A DNA stretch of 64,000 nt from an uncultured Sphingomonadales bacterium (GCA_903821605.1 CAIJLZ010000004.1:1-64000); one strand, 5' to 3'; positions 1 to 10,482 are shown, counted from the first letter of the stretch. Notes: a model not told the origin generated them from the sequence alone. Numbers and translations are program-made.

Positions 1-470
1 AATAACAATGTCAAAGAGCCGAAAAAACCGACGCACCAGCAACCAGTATTTCTACCGGTAATCCGGAACGCCCGCTTTTAGCTAACCGCACCTGCTTCAG
101 AACCCAGCTAAACCGTCCGTCTCCGTCCGGCCCAGCAGCTCGTCCGCTGCGGTGAACAGCCCTCTACGGATGGAGGGGGGTGCGGTCAACCACTTTGTTG
201 CGGAAATTTGACAGCGCGAGAAAAAATGACGTTTAATCAGTGAGTTATTTCGCGACAGCCGATCGGGACGCTGCGACACGCCGCTGTGCCGATTGGCACC
301 GAAAGGTGATTTTGGCGGGTTTAGGCGGAGAATCACGACAGAATCGCGGCCCGATATGATTCCCCGCACCAGACTCAGGCCGAAGAATCGGCGCCATCCT
401 CTGCTGGTCACGGCCCGCGCCTTGCTGTTAGAACCGCTGCAACGCCTGAGCGGCGAGAATGGAGACGTTG

Positions 471-1169
471 ATGATTGAGCTATATTACTGGGCCACGCCC
501 AACGGACATAAGGTGACGATGTTGCTGGAGGAGACCGGCCTCCCCTATCGCGTTCATCCCGTCAACATCAGCACGGGCGAACAGTTCGACCCGGCCTTTC
601 TCGCCATCGCCCCCAATAATCGCATTCCCGCGGTCGTCGACACCGCACCACAGGATCACGGCGCGCCCTTATCGCTGTTCGAATCCGGGGCGATCCTGCT
701 GTATCTTGCCGAGAAGGCCGGCCAGTTCATCCCGAGCGACCTGCGCGGGCGGGCCGAGGTGCTGCAATGGTTGTTCTGGCAGATGGGCGGGCTTGGACCG
801 ATGGCCGGGCAGAACCATCATTTCGTCGGCTATGCGCCAGAGCAAGTCCCCTATGCGATCCGGCGCTATGTCAACGAGACAGCGCGTCTATACGGCGTCA
901 TGAACAAGCGGCTGGCGGATCGGGCCTATCTCGCGGGCGATGCCTATAGCATCGCCGATATGGCGGCCTATCCGTGGGTGGTGCCGCATGAACGCCAGCA
1001 ACAGGATCTGAACGACTTCCCCCATCTCCAGCGCTGGTTCGAAGCGATTGGCGCGCGACCGGCAACGATCCGCGCCTATGCAGTGGGCGATATCGTCAAG
1101 GACCTGCCGGAGCCGAGCGAAGAGGAGCGCCAACGCATTCTGTTCGGCAACCCGCCGGCCAAGGCTTAA
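471..1169 (+). CDS. Glutathione S-transferase family protein (YfcG/YghU-like disulfide-bond oxidoreductase)
   Basis: ORF MIELYYWATPNGHKVTMLLEETGLPYRVHPVNISTGEQF..., GST N-terminal thioredoxin fold and C-terminal helical signature; start taken at the internal ATG (471). Confidence 0.88.
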   Translation: MIELYYWATPNGHKVTMLLEETGLPYRVHPVNISTGEQFDPAFLAIAPNNRIPAVVDTAPQDHGAPLSLFESGAILLYLAEKAGQFIPSDLRGRAEVLQWLFWQMGGLGPMAGQNHHFVGYAPEQVPYAIRRYVNETARLYGVMNKRLADRAYLAGDAYSIADMAAYPWVVPHERQQQDLNDFPHLQRWFEAIGARPATIRAYAVGDIVKDLPEPSEEERQRILFGNPPAKA

Positions 1170-1187
1170 GCGTCAGACCGCGCAGGC

Positions 1188-1643
1188 TTAGGCCTGTTGG
1201 AGCATGTTGGCATGGAGATAGGCCGGATTGCCGGTCACCTCCGTGCCGACCCAGCCGGGCAGTTCGATATCCTGATGGGGATAATCCAGTTCGACCTCGG
1301 CGGTGATTACGCCTTCAAGCGCGCCTTCATAGACATCGACAATCCAAACCAGTCCGCCAAAATGCAGCAGGTGACGGATGCGTTCAACCAGCAGCCCCTC
1401 ACAATGATCGGCCAACAGGATGTCCGCATCATTCAGCGGGATCTCATAGTTGAACTCACGACGCGACAGGCCGGTGCGCGGCCCTTTGAGCGTGAGAAAT
1501 GCCCGCTCCGCCTCGCGCCGGACGCGCAGCTTGGTGCCGGGCATGTGCATCACCAGCCCGTCGCGCAAATGGATGGTTTTGACGACAGACGCCTTCCAGC
1601 CTTGGCCGGATACGAGAAACTTACGCTTCGCCTCGATCTTCAT
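1188..1643 (-). CDS. CYTH domain protein
   Basis: MKIEAKRKFLVSGQGWK... with ExExK-like N-terminal motif and later AEVELDYP; internal ATG preferred. Confidence 0.8.
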   Translation of the reverse strand: MKIEAKRKFLVSGQGWKASVVKTIHLRDGLVMHMPGTKLRVRREAERAFLTLKGPRTGLSRREFNYEIPLNDADILLADHCEGLLVERIRHLLHFGGLVWIVDVYEGALEGVITAEVELDYPHQDIELPGWVGTEVTGNPAYLHANMLQQA

Positions 1644-1896
1644 GGACCTTCTCCCCCCGGGCGGGCCTGTCATATGACGCTACTATGACAAGCAGCGATG
1701 GCAGGCGCAAGCCATCGACAGGGCCTTGAAAATAAGGTGGGACGCCCCAAGTCTGAAGGGCGGGCCGGGCCCCTCTGGTGATTGCAGGCGCAGTCGCGAT
1801 GTCGGACCGCATCGAGATTGCTCGATGCTGGTCCATCATGGCGACCTGTAAGCACGAGCCACTCGATCTTGTCGAACCATGAGGAGACAATGCGAG

Positions 1897-2211
1897 ATGA
1901 CACAAGTCCAAGCGATGCCCTGCCCAGTCTGCCAAGTGCCGCTCGTGATGAGCGAGCGGCAAGGGGTCGAGATCGATTATTGCCCACAGTGTCGCGGGGT
2001 CTGGCTTGATCGTGGCGAACTGGACAAAATCCTCGAACGCAGCGCCACCGAATATGCGAGCCGCGCCGCGCCAGCGATCACACCACCACAACCACAGCCT
2101 CAACCGCCGAGCCAGCCTTGGGGCCAAGGGCAACATCCCAGCCATGGCCACGGCCATGGCCATGGCCATTACAAGCGGCGCAAGTCGTTTCTCGAAGAGC
2201 TTTTCGACTAG
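1897..2211 (+). CDS. Zinc-ribbon (TFIIB-type) protein with His-rich tail
   Basis: MTQVQAMPCPVCQVPLVMSERQGVEIDYCPQCRGVWLDRGELDKIL: two CPxC motifs; C-terminal HGHGHGHGH. Confidence 0.8.
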   Translation: MTQVQAMPCPVCQVPLVMSERQGVEIDYCPQCRGVWLDRGELDKILERSATEYASRAAPAITPPQPQPQPPSQPWGQGQHPSHGHGHGHGHYKRRKSFLEELFD

Positions 2212-2265
2212 CGCTAGCCTGGGGTGACTGGCAAAGTCAGCCTCGAACACAGAGGAACAAACGCT

Positions 2266-3936
2266 ATGGACGGGTCGGGGATGAATGGACATGCTGGCAG
2301 CGGCAGGCATGTGCCGCCCCGGCTGATCACCGACTTGCTTGACCATGCGATTGCCCATCATGCCGACCGTCCGGCCATCGACTTTCTTGGCCGCAAATGG
2401 ACTTATGGCAAGCTTGGCGAGATGGTCGAACATGCGGCTTGGGGCTTGCAGCAGCTTGGCGTCGGACCGGGCACCCGGGTCGGGCTGTGCCTGCCGAACA
2501 CCCCCTATTTCGTCATCTTCTATTTCGCGACGCTGCAAATCGGCGGCACGATCGTCAACTTCAACCCGCTTTATGTCGAGCGCGAGCTGGAGCATCAGAT
2601 CAAGGACAGCGGCACCACCATGATGGTGGTGCCGGACCTGCGCCTGATCCATGACAAGGTGCAGGCCGTCGCACGCCACAGCGGGCTGGAAAAGATCATC
2701 GTCTGCCCGATGGCCAACATCCTGCCATGGACCCAGTCGCTTGGTTTCCGCCTATTGCGCGCCGCCGACCGGGCAACGGTGCCGCATGACGATCTCCACC
2801 TCACTTATGATCAGTTGATCGCCCATGCCGGGGAGGCGGCACCCGTGCTGGTCGATCCTGATGATGTGGCGGTGCTGCAATATACCGGTGGCACGACTGG
2901 CGTGCCCAAAGGGGCGATGCTGACCCATGCCAATCTCAGCGCCAATAGCCGCCAGATGGTGCTGCACATTGGCGGGCCGACAGCGGCGGCCAACCGGATG
3001 CTGGGGGTCTTGCCGCTCTTTCATGTGTTCGCGCTGACGACGGTGCTCAACTTTTCGATCGATACGGCGGCGGAAATGATTCTGTTGCCGCGCTTCGAAC
3101 TGCCGCAATTGCTCAAGACCATCCGCCGCACCCGCCCGACTTGGCTCCCCGCCGTGCCGACGATCTTCTCGGCGATTGTCGAGGCGGCCGAGCAATCGGA
3201 CATGGATTTCAGTTCGCTCCAATTCTGCATTTCAGGCGGGGCACCACTGCCGCTCGACACCCGCCAGCGCTTCGAAAAGCTGACCGGTTGCCGCGTGGTC
3301 GAAGGCTATGGCCTGTCCGAATCCTCCCCCATCCTGACCTGCAACCCGGCCCAAGGCGTGGTGAAGGATAATAGCTGCGGCGTCGCCGTTACCGATACCG
3401 TGATCGAAGTGCGCGACATCAGCGACCCGCACCGCGTGCTGCCGCAAGGCGAGCGCGGTGAGGTCTGCGCGCGCGGGCCGCAGGTGATGAAAGGCTATTG
3501 GGGCAAGCCGAGCGAGACGGAAGCCGCGTTCATCGATGGCGCGCTGAGGACCGGCGATGTCGGCTATGTCGATACGGACGGCTATCTCTTCCTCGTCGAC
3601 CGGATCAAGGATGTGATCCTGTGCAGCGGCTATAATGTCTATCCGCGCGTGATCGAAGAGGCGCTCTATGAGCATCCCGATGTCACCGAGGCGGTGGTCA
3701 TCGCGGTGCCCGACGATTATCGCGGCCAAGCCCCCAAGGCGTTTGTCGCGCTCCGCTCGGGTAGCGCCTTAACGCCAGCCGCGCTGGATGATTTTCTGGC
3801 GTCTCGCTTGTCGAAGATCGAACTGCCGCGCGAGATCGAGATCAGGGCATCTTTGCCCAAAACGCTGATCGGCAAATTGTCGAAAAAGGAACTGGTTGAA
3901 GAAGAGCGCGCCAAACAGGCGGAGGCCACCGGCTGA
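2266..3936 (+). CDS. AMP-dependent synthetase / long-chain fatty acid-CoA ligase
   Basis: Adenylation motif YTGGTTGVPKGAMLTH, plus GYGLSESSP and DRIKDVILCSGYNVYPRVIE. Confidence 0.9.
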   Translation: MDGSGMNGHAGSGRHVPPRLITDLLDHAIAHHADRPAIDFLGRKWTYGKLGEMVEHAAWGLQQLGVGPGTRVGLCLPNTPYFVIFYFATLQIGGTIVNFNPLYVERELEHQIKDSGTTMMVVPDLRLIHDKVQAVARHSGLEKIIVCPMANILPWTQSLGFRLLRAADRATVPHDDLHLTYDQLIAHAGEAAPVLVDPDDVAVLQYTGGTTGVPKGAMLTHANLSANSRQMVLHIGGPTAAANRMLGVLPLFHVFALTTVLNFSIDTAAEMILLPRFELPQLLKTIRRTRPTWLPAVPTIFSAIVEAAEQSDMDFSSLQFCISGGAPLPLDTRQRFEKLTGCRVVEGYGLSESSPILTCNPAQGVVKDNSCGVAVTDTVIEVRDISDPHRVLPQGERGEVCARGPQVMKGYWGKPSETEAAFIDGALRTGDVGYVDTDGYLFLVDRIKDVILCSGYNVYPRVIEEALYEHPDVTEAVVIAVPDDYRGQAPKAFVALRSGSALTPAALDDFLASRLSKIELPREIEIRASLPKTLIGKLSKKELVEEERAKQAEATG

Positions 3937-3939
3937 GGC

Positions 3940-4236
3940 TCAGCCGATGCGATTGCCCCGGACCCGTTCAATCACGGCAGCGAGGCAAGCGCGCGCATTG
4001 CGGATATAGATCCCGGCCTCCAGCGACCACGCATGTTCGGCATCCTTGTCAGGCCCCAACTCTTCCAACAAGGCCGCCTTGGCACCGATTTCCGCCAGTT
4101 GGGGATCGCCCATGGCATCCACCGCCGCCTGCCAGCCGGCCTGCCAGCCGCCCGAGAAAAACTCCCGCTCCCGCCCATTGGCCTTGCCATGCCGGGTCGC
4201 GAAAAAGGCATCGAACCGTTCACGCATCGTGTCCAT
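3940..4236 (-). CDS. Small hypothetical protein
   Basis: 98-aa ORF between co-oriented and convergent genes; no recognised domain. Confidence 0.55.
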   Translation of the reverse strand: MDTMRERFDAFFATRHGKANGREREFFSGGWQAGWQAAVDAMGDPQLAEIGAKAALLEELGPDKDAEHAWSLEAGIYIRNARACLAAVIERVRGNRIG

Positions 4237-4355
4237 GGGTCGCTTCCTTCCTTCCCGCGTCTTGCGCCTTCGTAGCGCCGCCGGGCGGAGAGGGAAAGCC
4301 GCGATCCTCCATCGACAACTGCCGGGAAGCCAGCGATCCCTCTCTCATCCCATGA

Positions 4356-4940
4356 TCACGGCCGCAGGCGATAAACCGGATCTGCCGCGCCCCAAGCACC
4401 AAGCGGGCGGAGTGTCGCCATCATGCCCTCGTCAAGTATCTGTCCGGAGGGGCTGTTGTCGTTCCAGTCCATCACCACCTGACGCTGAAAAATGCGCCAT
4501 TCACCCGCGCGGCGTTCGAACTGATCGAGATAGCGGCCCGCCATGACAAACTGCTCCCGCATTGGATCGAGACCAAGGCCCGCACATAATGCCGCATAGC
4601 GTTCCCCCATGATGCCGCCCACCATCTCCGGGCGGACCTGACAGGGCGAATAGAGATAGCTCTCGGTACTGGCCCGGTCGCCATCGACCTCGATCGCGAT
4701 ATTGAGCAGGCAATGCGTGCCCATGATGAAGAAGTTCCGAATCTCGCGGATGATGAAGGGGACGAACTCCCCGGCATTGCCCGAATAGATGCCGTGAATG
4801 TCGCACCCATCCGGCCAATAGACCGTTTCCATCAGGCCAAGATCGGCACGGTCAAGCGCCCGGCAATAACGGGTGAGCACATCCTCAATGTCGCGCCGGG
4901 CGACGAGATCGGCCAAGGCGGCGGTGCGATCCAGCGTCAT
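4356..4940 (-). CDS. SnoaL-like/NTF2-like nuclear transport factor family protein (copy 2 of tandem pair)
   Basis: LVARRDIEDVLTRYCRALDRADLGLMETVYWPDG..., SnoaL-like; paralogous to 4937..5518. Confidence 0.82.
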   Translation of the reverse strand: MTLDRTAALADLVARRDIEDVLTRYCRALDRADLGLMETVYWPDGCDIHGIYSGNAGEFVPFIIREIRNFFIMGTHCLLNIAIEVDGDRASTESYLYSPCQVRPEMVGGIMGERYAALCAGLGLDPMREQFVMAGRYLDQFERRAGEWRIFQRQVVMDWNDNSPSGQILDEGMMATLRPLGAWGAADPVYRLRP

Positions 4941-5518
4941 GGCCGGTTCGAGAAGACGAGATCGTCCCGCCCCCTCGCCCCCAATGGTCGCAAGGTCGCG
5001 AACATGCCCTGATCAAGAATTTCACCCGATGGCCGATTGTCGTTCCAATCCATCACCACCTGACGATGGAAAATGCGCCATTCGCCGTTGCGCCGCTCGA
5101 ACCGATCGAGATAACGCCCGCCGAAATAGAAATGATGATGCTCGGGATCGAGGCCCTTGCGGTCGAACATCTGCATATAGCGCGAGCCGAAAATATCCGC
5201 CGCCTTATCTGCACGCACCTTGTGATAGGCGAAGAGATAGGTCTCGGTCGCGGCGCGGTCCCCATCGATTTCCATATGCACGTTCATCAGGCCGTGCATC
5301 GTGACCTCGAACCAATTCTGAATTTCGCGCACGATGAATTCGGCGAAATCGGCGGCATTACCGTCGAACACGCCATGGCTGTCGGTGCCATCGGGCCAGT
5401 AGACGGATTTCATCAGTTCGACATCGCAGCGATCCAGCGCCCGCGAATAACGGGTCAGCACCTCATAAATATCGCGTCGGTCCAACAGGTCCTGCAATTC
5501 GGTGTCGGGGGTCTTCAT
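4937..5518 (-). CDS. SnoaL-like/NTF2-like nuclear transport factor family protein (copy 1 of tandem pair)
   Basis: LLDRRDIYEVLTRYSRALDRCDVELMKSVYWPDGTDSHG...; ends in MDWNDNRPSGEILDQGMFATLRPLG like the adjacent paralogue. Confidence 0.82.
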   Translation of the reverse strand: MKTPDTELQDLLDRRDIYEVLTRYSRALDRCDVELMKSVYWPDGTDSHGVFDGNAADFAEFIVREIQNWFEVTMHGLMNVHMEIDGDRAATETYLFAYHKVRADKAADIFGSRYMQMFDRKGLDPEHHHFYFGGRYLDRFERRNGEWRIFHRQVVMDWNDNRPSGEILDQGMFATLRPLGARGRDDLVFSNRP

Positions 5519-5834
5519 GCCATCCTCTCCTCGCCGGTCGGTTGATATATGCCGGTCGCATCAGCGCCCCATCAGCCAGGGCAAGGCGATGTTAGCCGTT
5601 TGGCGGCCATGCGCAACCGGCGAGGATCAACAACAACGCCCCACCCGCTTGCCCGCATCTAAGGGGATATCCCGCATTGATTTTTTACCTTGTTCATCCA
5701 AGGTTATGGCCGATGTCACCATATCGGAGCTGATGGCTGCGGCGCGCATCATCAGAGAACTACGGGGTACACAAGCGAACGAGAGCCATGCTCATCTCTT
5801 CCAGTCTGGATCAACTTGCATAGGGGAACTACCC

Positions 5835-6482
5835 ATGTCGGCATGTACCGAAGACGTTTTTACCGAGCCCTCCAACATTGATGTCGATACGCTCGCCAAT
5901 CTCGGCCCGCTGCGGGCCATGGCCGGCATTTGGGAAGGCAAGCGCGGCATCGACATCAAGCCCAAGGCCGATGGCCCAAAGACGCAGGCTTTTGTCGAGC
6001 GGCTCGAACTCCAACCAATTGATCCGCAGACCAACGGGCCGCAGCTATTCTATGGCCTGCGCTATAGCTCTCACGTCACCAAGCCGGGCCAGGTCAAGAC
6101 CTATCACGATCAGGTCGGCTATTGGCTATGGGAACCGGCAACCGGCACCGTCATCCACTCGCTCGCCATTCCACGCGCGCAGGTGGCGTTGGCGGTTGGC
6201 CAAGCGACGGCCGATGCGAAAAGCTTCACCTTAAAGGCGGAACGCGGCACCACCGGCTATGGCATTTGTTCGACGCCCTTCCTTGAACATGCCTTTCGCA
6301 CCGACAGCTTCACCATCACTGTCACCATCCATGACGATGGCAGCTGGTCCTATGACGAGGACACCGTACTGATGATCAAGGGGCAGGATGAACCCTTCCA
6401 CCATCGCGACACCAACAAGCTGCGCAAAATCGAGGAGCCCACGCCGAACCCGCTGGCCCTCGAACTGCACGCCCAGGCTTGA
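5835..6482 (+). CDS. Heme-binding beta-barrel (nitrobindin/FABP-like) domain protein
   Basis: LGPLRAMAGIWEGKRGIDIKPK...FYGLRYSSHVTKPG...YHDQVGYWLWEPATGTVIHSLAIPR...; start at internal ATG 5835. Confidence 0.7.
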   Translation: MSACTEDVFTEPSNIDVDTLANLGPLRAMAGIWEGKRGIDIKPKADGPKTQAFVERLELQPIDPQTNGPQLFYGLRYSSHVTKPGQVKTYHDQVGYWLWEPATGTVIHSLAIPRAQVALAVGQATADAKSFTLKAERGTTGYGICSTPFLEHAFRTDSFTITVTIHDDGSWSYDEDTVLMIKGQDEPFHHRDTNKLRKIEEPTPNPLALELHAQA

Positions 6483-6494
6483 CGCCCAAATGGA

Positions 6495-6950
6495 TCAGCC
6501 GGTTGCCAATGAGGCAGTCGGCTGGTCTGCGGGCTTCGCCTTATAGGTGCGGGCAAAGCAATAGGGACCCGCCGGGTGCACCGCAAAGGCGCCCCAATAG
6601 CCATCATCACCGCCCATCTGTGGCCGATGATGCGCCGCGTGGAAGGTCGCGCACAAACGATAATGCTGCTTATCCTGCGCCGTATAGCCATAGGCCACGC
6701 CGCTTTCAGGATCGACCGGCAGCGTGTCATCGCGCAGGCGGCCGGCCTCCTCCAGCGACGATGGAAATATGCCCTTGTCCGCGCGATAACGGGTGACCGC
6801 GCGATCAAGTTGCTGAAGATGTTGCTCACGCGTGCGGTCGGCCCGCACCGCCCGCGCCTCACCCGGACTGCCGGCCTTCCACAGCGCCGCCGCAATGGCG
6901 ATCACGCTCAACGCGATCATCGCCCCGGTCATCAGCCCGCGCGGGCTCAT
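6495..6950 (-). CDS. Membrane-anchored hypothetical protein
   Basis: N-terminal TM helix (MTGAMIALSVIAIAAALW), start overlaps stop of the upstream gene by 4 nt. Confidence 0.65.
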   Translation of the reverse strand: MSPRGLMTGAMIALSVIAIAAALWKAGSPGEARAVRADRTREQHLQQLDRAVTRYRADKGIFPSSLEEAGRLRDDTLPVDPESGVAYGYTAQDKQHYRLCATFHAAHHRPQMGGDDGYWGAFAVHPAGPYCFARTYKAKPADQPTASLATG

Positions 6951-7603
6951 TGCGCCGCGCCCTTCATCGCCTCGTCGGCGCGCATTTCATGGAGATAGCG
7001 CCACAAGATGACCCCGGCGAGCCCGCCCAACACCAGCCCCTTGAGCAGGATGCGCGCGACCAGTTCGCCATTCAACAGCACATAAAGCAGATAGCCGACA
7101 TCCATCAGCATGATCGTCGCCGCCACATAGAGGGTGAGATAGGTCAACGTCCGCCGCACGCGCGACCGCCCATGGGTCGGATCGGTCAGCTTCAAGCGTT
7201 CGATCATGCGGTCGAGCAGCAGATAGCAAGGCAGGAACACGATCAGCATCGACACCCCCCAGCGCAAGCTCTCCAAGGCGGAAGTCGCGGCATATTCACC
7301 GGCCAATTTATCGGGCAAGGCAAGGTTGATCAGCTGATACAGGATCGTGCCCAAGCCGCTTGTCGTCATGTACAGCGTCGTAAACAGCAGCAGATACAGA
7401 AAAGACTCGCGCGCCGAGGGCGAGATCACCGGGCGCGGCACCGGCACCGGAAAAGCGATATCGGCATAGCTATCGAGCGCGGCCTGCACTTGCTTCGGTG
7501 GCCACCCCGCCTGTTCAAGCACCTCGCCAATGCGCCCCCGGCTTTCACCCGCCGCCAGCGCCGCCGCGACGAATTCCTGCAATTCTTCTCGCTTGACCGT
7601 CAT
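6947..7603 (-). CDS. DUF5671-type integral membrane protein
   Basis: MTVKREELQEFVAAALAAGESRGRIGEVLEQAGWPPKQVQAALDSYADIAFPVPVPRP followed by TM segments. Confidence 0.72.
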   Translation of the reverse strand: MTVKREELQEFVAAALAAGESRGRIGEVLEQAGWPPKQVQAALDSYADIAFPVPVPRPVISPSARESFLYLLLFTTLYMTTSGLGTILYQLINLALPDKLAGEYAATSALESLRWGVSMLIVFLPCYLLLDRMIERLKLTDPTHGRSRVRRTLTYLTLYVAATIMLMDVGYLLYVLLNGELVARILLKGLVLGGLAGVILWRYLHEMRADEAMKGAAQ

Positions 7604-7759
7604 GCTAACCCCTCTCGACTGCAGTCCGTTGATATCACCTGCATGATGCGCGGCCAATTTCCTATCCGGGTAGCTACGGACGACGGCCGCCACCGCCACC
7701 GCCCCCTTGCCGCACCGCTTTGAATTTGACCTCGCGACCGGCACGACTAACATGGCGTC

Positions 7760-9052
7760 ATGTCATCACCGCCCCGATCCACACCGCCCTTGCCGTCTCT
7801 CACACCGATCGTTCCGCGCCGGGGCATCATGATGGCGATGCTGTTACTTGCCTATACGCTTAATTTTCTCGACCGGCAGATCATCGGCATTCTCGCCGTG
7901 CCAATCAAGGCCGATCTCCACCTGTCCGATGCGCAGCTTGGGCTGATGGGCGGGCTGGCCTTTGCGATGTTCTATACCGCGCTGGGTATCCCCGTGGCGA
8001 TGCTGGCAGACCGGCGCGACCGTGGCCTGATCATGGCTGTCTCGCTATTCGTCTGGAGCCTGATGACCGCCGTCTGCGGCCTTGCCCAGAATTTCACGCA
8101 GTTGTTCCTCGCCCGGCTTGGCGTCGGCATTGGCGAAGCCGGGGGCACCGCGCCCGCCTATTCACTGGTATCCGACCTCTATCCAGCACAAGAACGGGCG
8201 CGCGCGCTTGCACTCTATTCCTTCGGCATCCCGATTGGCAGCGCCAGCGGCATCGTCTTTGGCGGCGTGATCGCGACGATGATCGACTGGCGCTATGCCT
8301 TTTTCATCGTCGGACTGGCGGGCGTCCTGCTCGCCCCGCTGTTCCACCGCGTCGTCCGCGACCCGCGCCGGGCCAGCGCCGCCGATCCGTCCCCCCCGAT
8401 CGGGCTGCGTCGGGTGCTGGCGATCCTGTTTGCCAAGCGCAGCTTCTGGCTGCTCGCGCTTGGCTCCGCCTGTTCATCGATGATGGGCTATGGCCTGTTC
8501 TTCTGGTTGCCGAGCTTCTTCGTCCGCAGCTTTCATGTCACGCTGTTGCAGGCCTCGCTCGGTTATGGCGCGATCCTGCTGAGCGGCGGGCTGTTCGGCA
8601 TCTGGCTTGGCGGGCGGATATCGGACCTGCTCAGCCATCGCGGCAAGTCATGGTACGCCATCATCCCGGCCATCGCCTTTCTCGCGACTATTCCCTGCTA
8701 TTATCTTGGCGTGTCATCGACCGCCATGTCGCTTACGCTTGGGTTGATGCTGGTCCCGACGGCACTTGGCCTCGTCTGGGTCGGGCCGGTGCTGGCCGCC
8801 GTGCAGGGATTGGTCGCGCCCCAGATGCGGGCGACAACCTCGGCCATTTATCTGTTCATCAACAATCTGATCGGTATCGGCATCGGCACCCCGGCGATTG
8901 GTTGGCTGTCAGACCATTTCACCGCCAGCCATGGCGACGATGCGCTGCGCTACGCGATTTTGGCTGGCACCGGGGCCTATGCGCTGGCGGCGATCCTGCT
9001 GTTACTCGCGTCGCGTCGGCTGGAAACCGACTGGCACCATGATCCGGCCTGA
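7760..9052 (+). CDS. MFS transporter (spinster-like)
   Basis: About 12 TM segments; LNFLDRQIIGILAVPIKADLHLSDAQLGLMGGLAFAMFYTALGIPVAMLADRRDR. Confidence 0.9.
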   Translation: MSSPPRSTPPLPSLTPIVPRRGIMMAMLLLAYTLNFLDRQIIGILAVPIKADLHLSDAQLGLMGGLAFAMFYTALGIPVAMLADRRDRGLIMAVSLFVWSLMTAVCGLAQNFTQLFLARLGVGIGEAGGTAPAYSLVSDLYPAQERARALALYSFGIPIGSASGIVFGGVIATMIDWRYAFFIVGLAGVLLAPLFHRVVRDPRRASAADPSPPIGLRRVLAILFAKRSFWLLALGSACSSMMGYGLFFWLPSFFVRSFHVTLLQASLGYGAILLSGGLFGIWLGGRISDLLSHRGKSWYAIIPAIAFLATIPCYYLGVSSTAMSLTLGLMLVPTALGLVWVGPVLAAVQGLVAPQMRATTSAIYLFINNLIGIGIGTPAIGWLSDHFTASHGDDALRYAILAGTGAYALAAILLLLASRRLETDWHHDPA

Positions 9053-9054
9053 TC

Positions 9055-10482
9055 TTATGCGGCGGGCGCGGGCCTTGTCCGCGACGACAGGCTGATCGCG
9101 CCAAAAGCAAGGCCGACCAGCAGCGCCGCCAGCCCGGCCATGACAAAGGCGGGCAGATAACTGCCGCTCACCTGCCGGATAACACCCGCGCCATAGGCTG
9201 CGCTCGCCGCCCCCAATTGGTGCCCCACCATGACCCAGCCGAACACAACGGGCGCATCCCGCTCCCCGAAACTGCGGTTGCACAGCTTGAGCGTCGGCGG
9301 CACCGTCGCGATCCAGTCGAGACCATAGACCAGCGCGAAAATCCCAAGATTGGTCGGGTTGGGGGCGATCAACGGCAAGGCCATCAACGCCAGGCCGCGC
9401 AGGCTGTAATAGATGAACAACAAGCGGCGCGGATCATGCCGGTCGGTCAGCCAGCCCGACCCGGTCGTGCCCAGCAGATCAAACAGCCCCATCACCGAAA
9501 CCAGCCCGGCCGCCGCCACCGGCGCGATGCCCAGGTCGCCGCAAAAAGCGATCATATGCGTGCCGATCAACCCGTTGGTGGTGAGACCGCAAACGAAAAA
9601 GCTGCCGAACAATAGCCAGAACATCGGCTGGCGTCCCGCCGCCACCAGCGCCGTCAGCGCCAGACCCGGCGCAGCAGCGGCGCGCATCTGATGGCGCGCG
9701 GCACTTTCCGGTGTTTCCCCGACACGGCTGAAGCCATGATCTTCCGGGCGTTCGGGCACCAGCAGCAGAACCAATGGGATCAGCGCGGCGCAGCCAAGGC
9801 TGACCACCAGCACCACCGGCCGCCATGAACCGTCGCGGCTCAGCCATGCCAGCACCGGCAGAAAAACCAGCGCGCCGGTGGCAGTGCTCGCGCTCAACAG
9901 GCCCATCACCAGCCCCTGATGGCGCGCGAACCACCGATTGACGATCGCCGCCCCCAGCACCGATGCAATCGCCCCGCTACCGATGCCGGAAATCACCCCC
10001 CAAGTGGCGATATAATGCCACGGCATAGTCATCCACTGGCTGGCAAAGGTCGCCCCGGACATCAAGATCAGCCCCATGACCATGGTCCGCCGAATCCCTA
10101 TCGACTGCATCAGCGCCGCCGCAAACGGGCCGGTCAAGCCATAGAGCAGGATGCCAATGGCCGCCGCCAGCGAGATCGTCGCCCGGTCCCAATGAAAGCC
10201 AATTGAGAGCGGCACCATCAACACACTGGGCGTGGCACGCAGCCCGGCCGACACCAGCAGGGCGATAAAGGTCACCGCCACCACCGTCACCGCCATCCGC
10301 CGTGATGCGCGGTCGCGGGCTGGTCCGCCCGTCACGGGATCGGGATCTATCTGGTTGTCATGCCCCTGCAACGCCACTTGTCCTCGCGACCCTCTTTGCC
10401 ACCAGTCCCGCCCCTGGCCGGAATCAAATGATCCAGCGGCGCGGCGCGACGGGCTTTGCTGCGCCGGCGAAGCGCATAGCAT
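9055..10482 (-). CDS. MFS transporter
   Basis: Polytopic MFS-type ORF; true start possibly the ATG at 10296 (MAVTVVAVTFIALLVSAGLRATPSV). Confidence 0.86.
   Translation of the reverse strand: MLCASPAQQSPSRRAAGSFDSGQGRDWWQRGSRGQVALQGHDNQIDPDPVTGGPARDRASRRMAVTVVAVTFIALLVSAGLRATPSVLMVPLSIGFHWDRATISLAAAIGILLYGLTGPFAAALMQSIGIRRTMVMGLILMSGATFASQWMTMPWHYIATWGVISGIGSGAIASVLGAAIVNRWFARHQGLVMGLLSASTATGALVFLPVLAWLSRDGSWRPVVLVVSLGCAALIPLVLLLVPERPEDHGFSRVGETPESAARHQMRAAAAPGLALTALVAAGRQPMFWLLFGSFFVCGLTTNGLIGTHMIAFCGDLGIAPVAAAGLVSVMGLFDLLGTTGSGWLTDRHDPRRLLFIYYSLRGLALMALPLIAPNPTNLGIFALVYGLDWIATVPPTLKLCNRSFGERDAPVVFGWVMVGHQLGAASAAYGAGVIRQVSGSYLPAFVMAGLAALLVGLAFGAISLSSRTRPAPAA

Noticed and set aside
97-411. 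104-aa minus-strand ORF at the window start
   Set aside because: No domain, no conserved feel, basic low-complexity composition; insufficient support.
1621-2679. 352-aa minus-strand ORF
   Set aside because: Spans the zinc-ribbon gene, intergenic DNA and the start of the acyl-CoA ligase on the opposite strand; composition typical of a shadow ORF.
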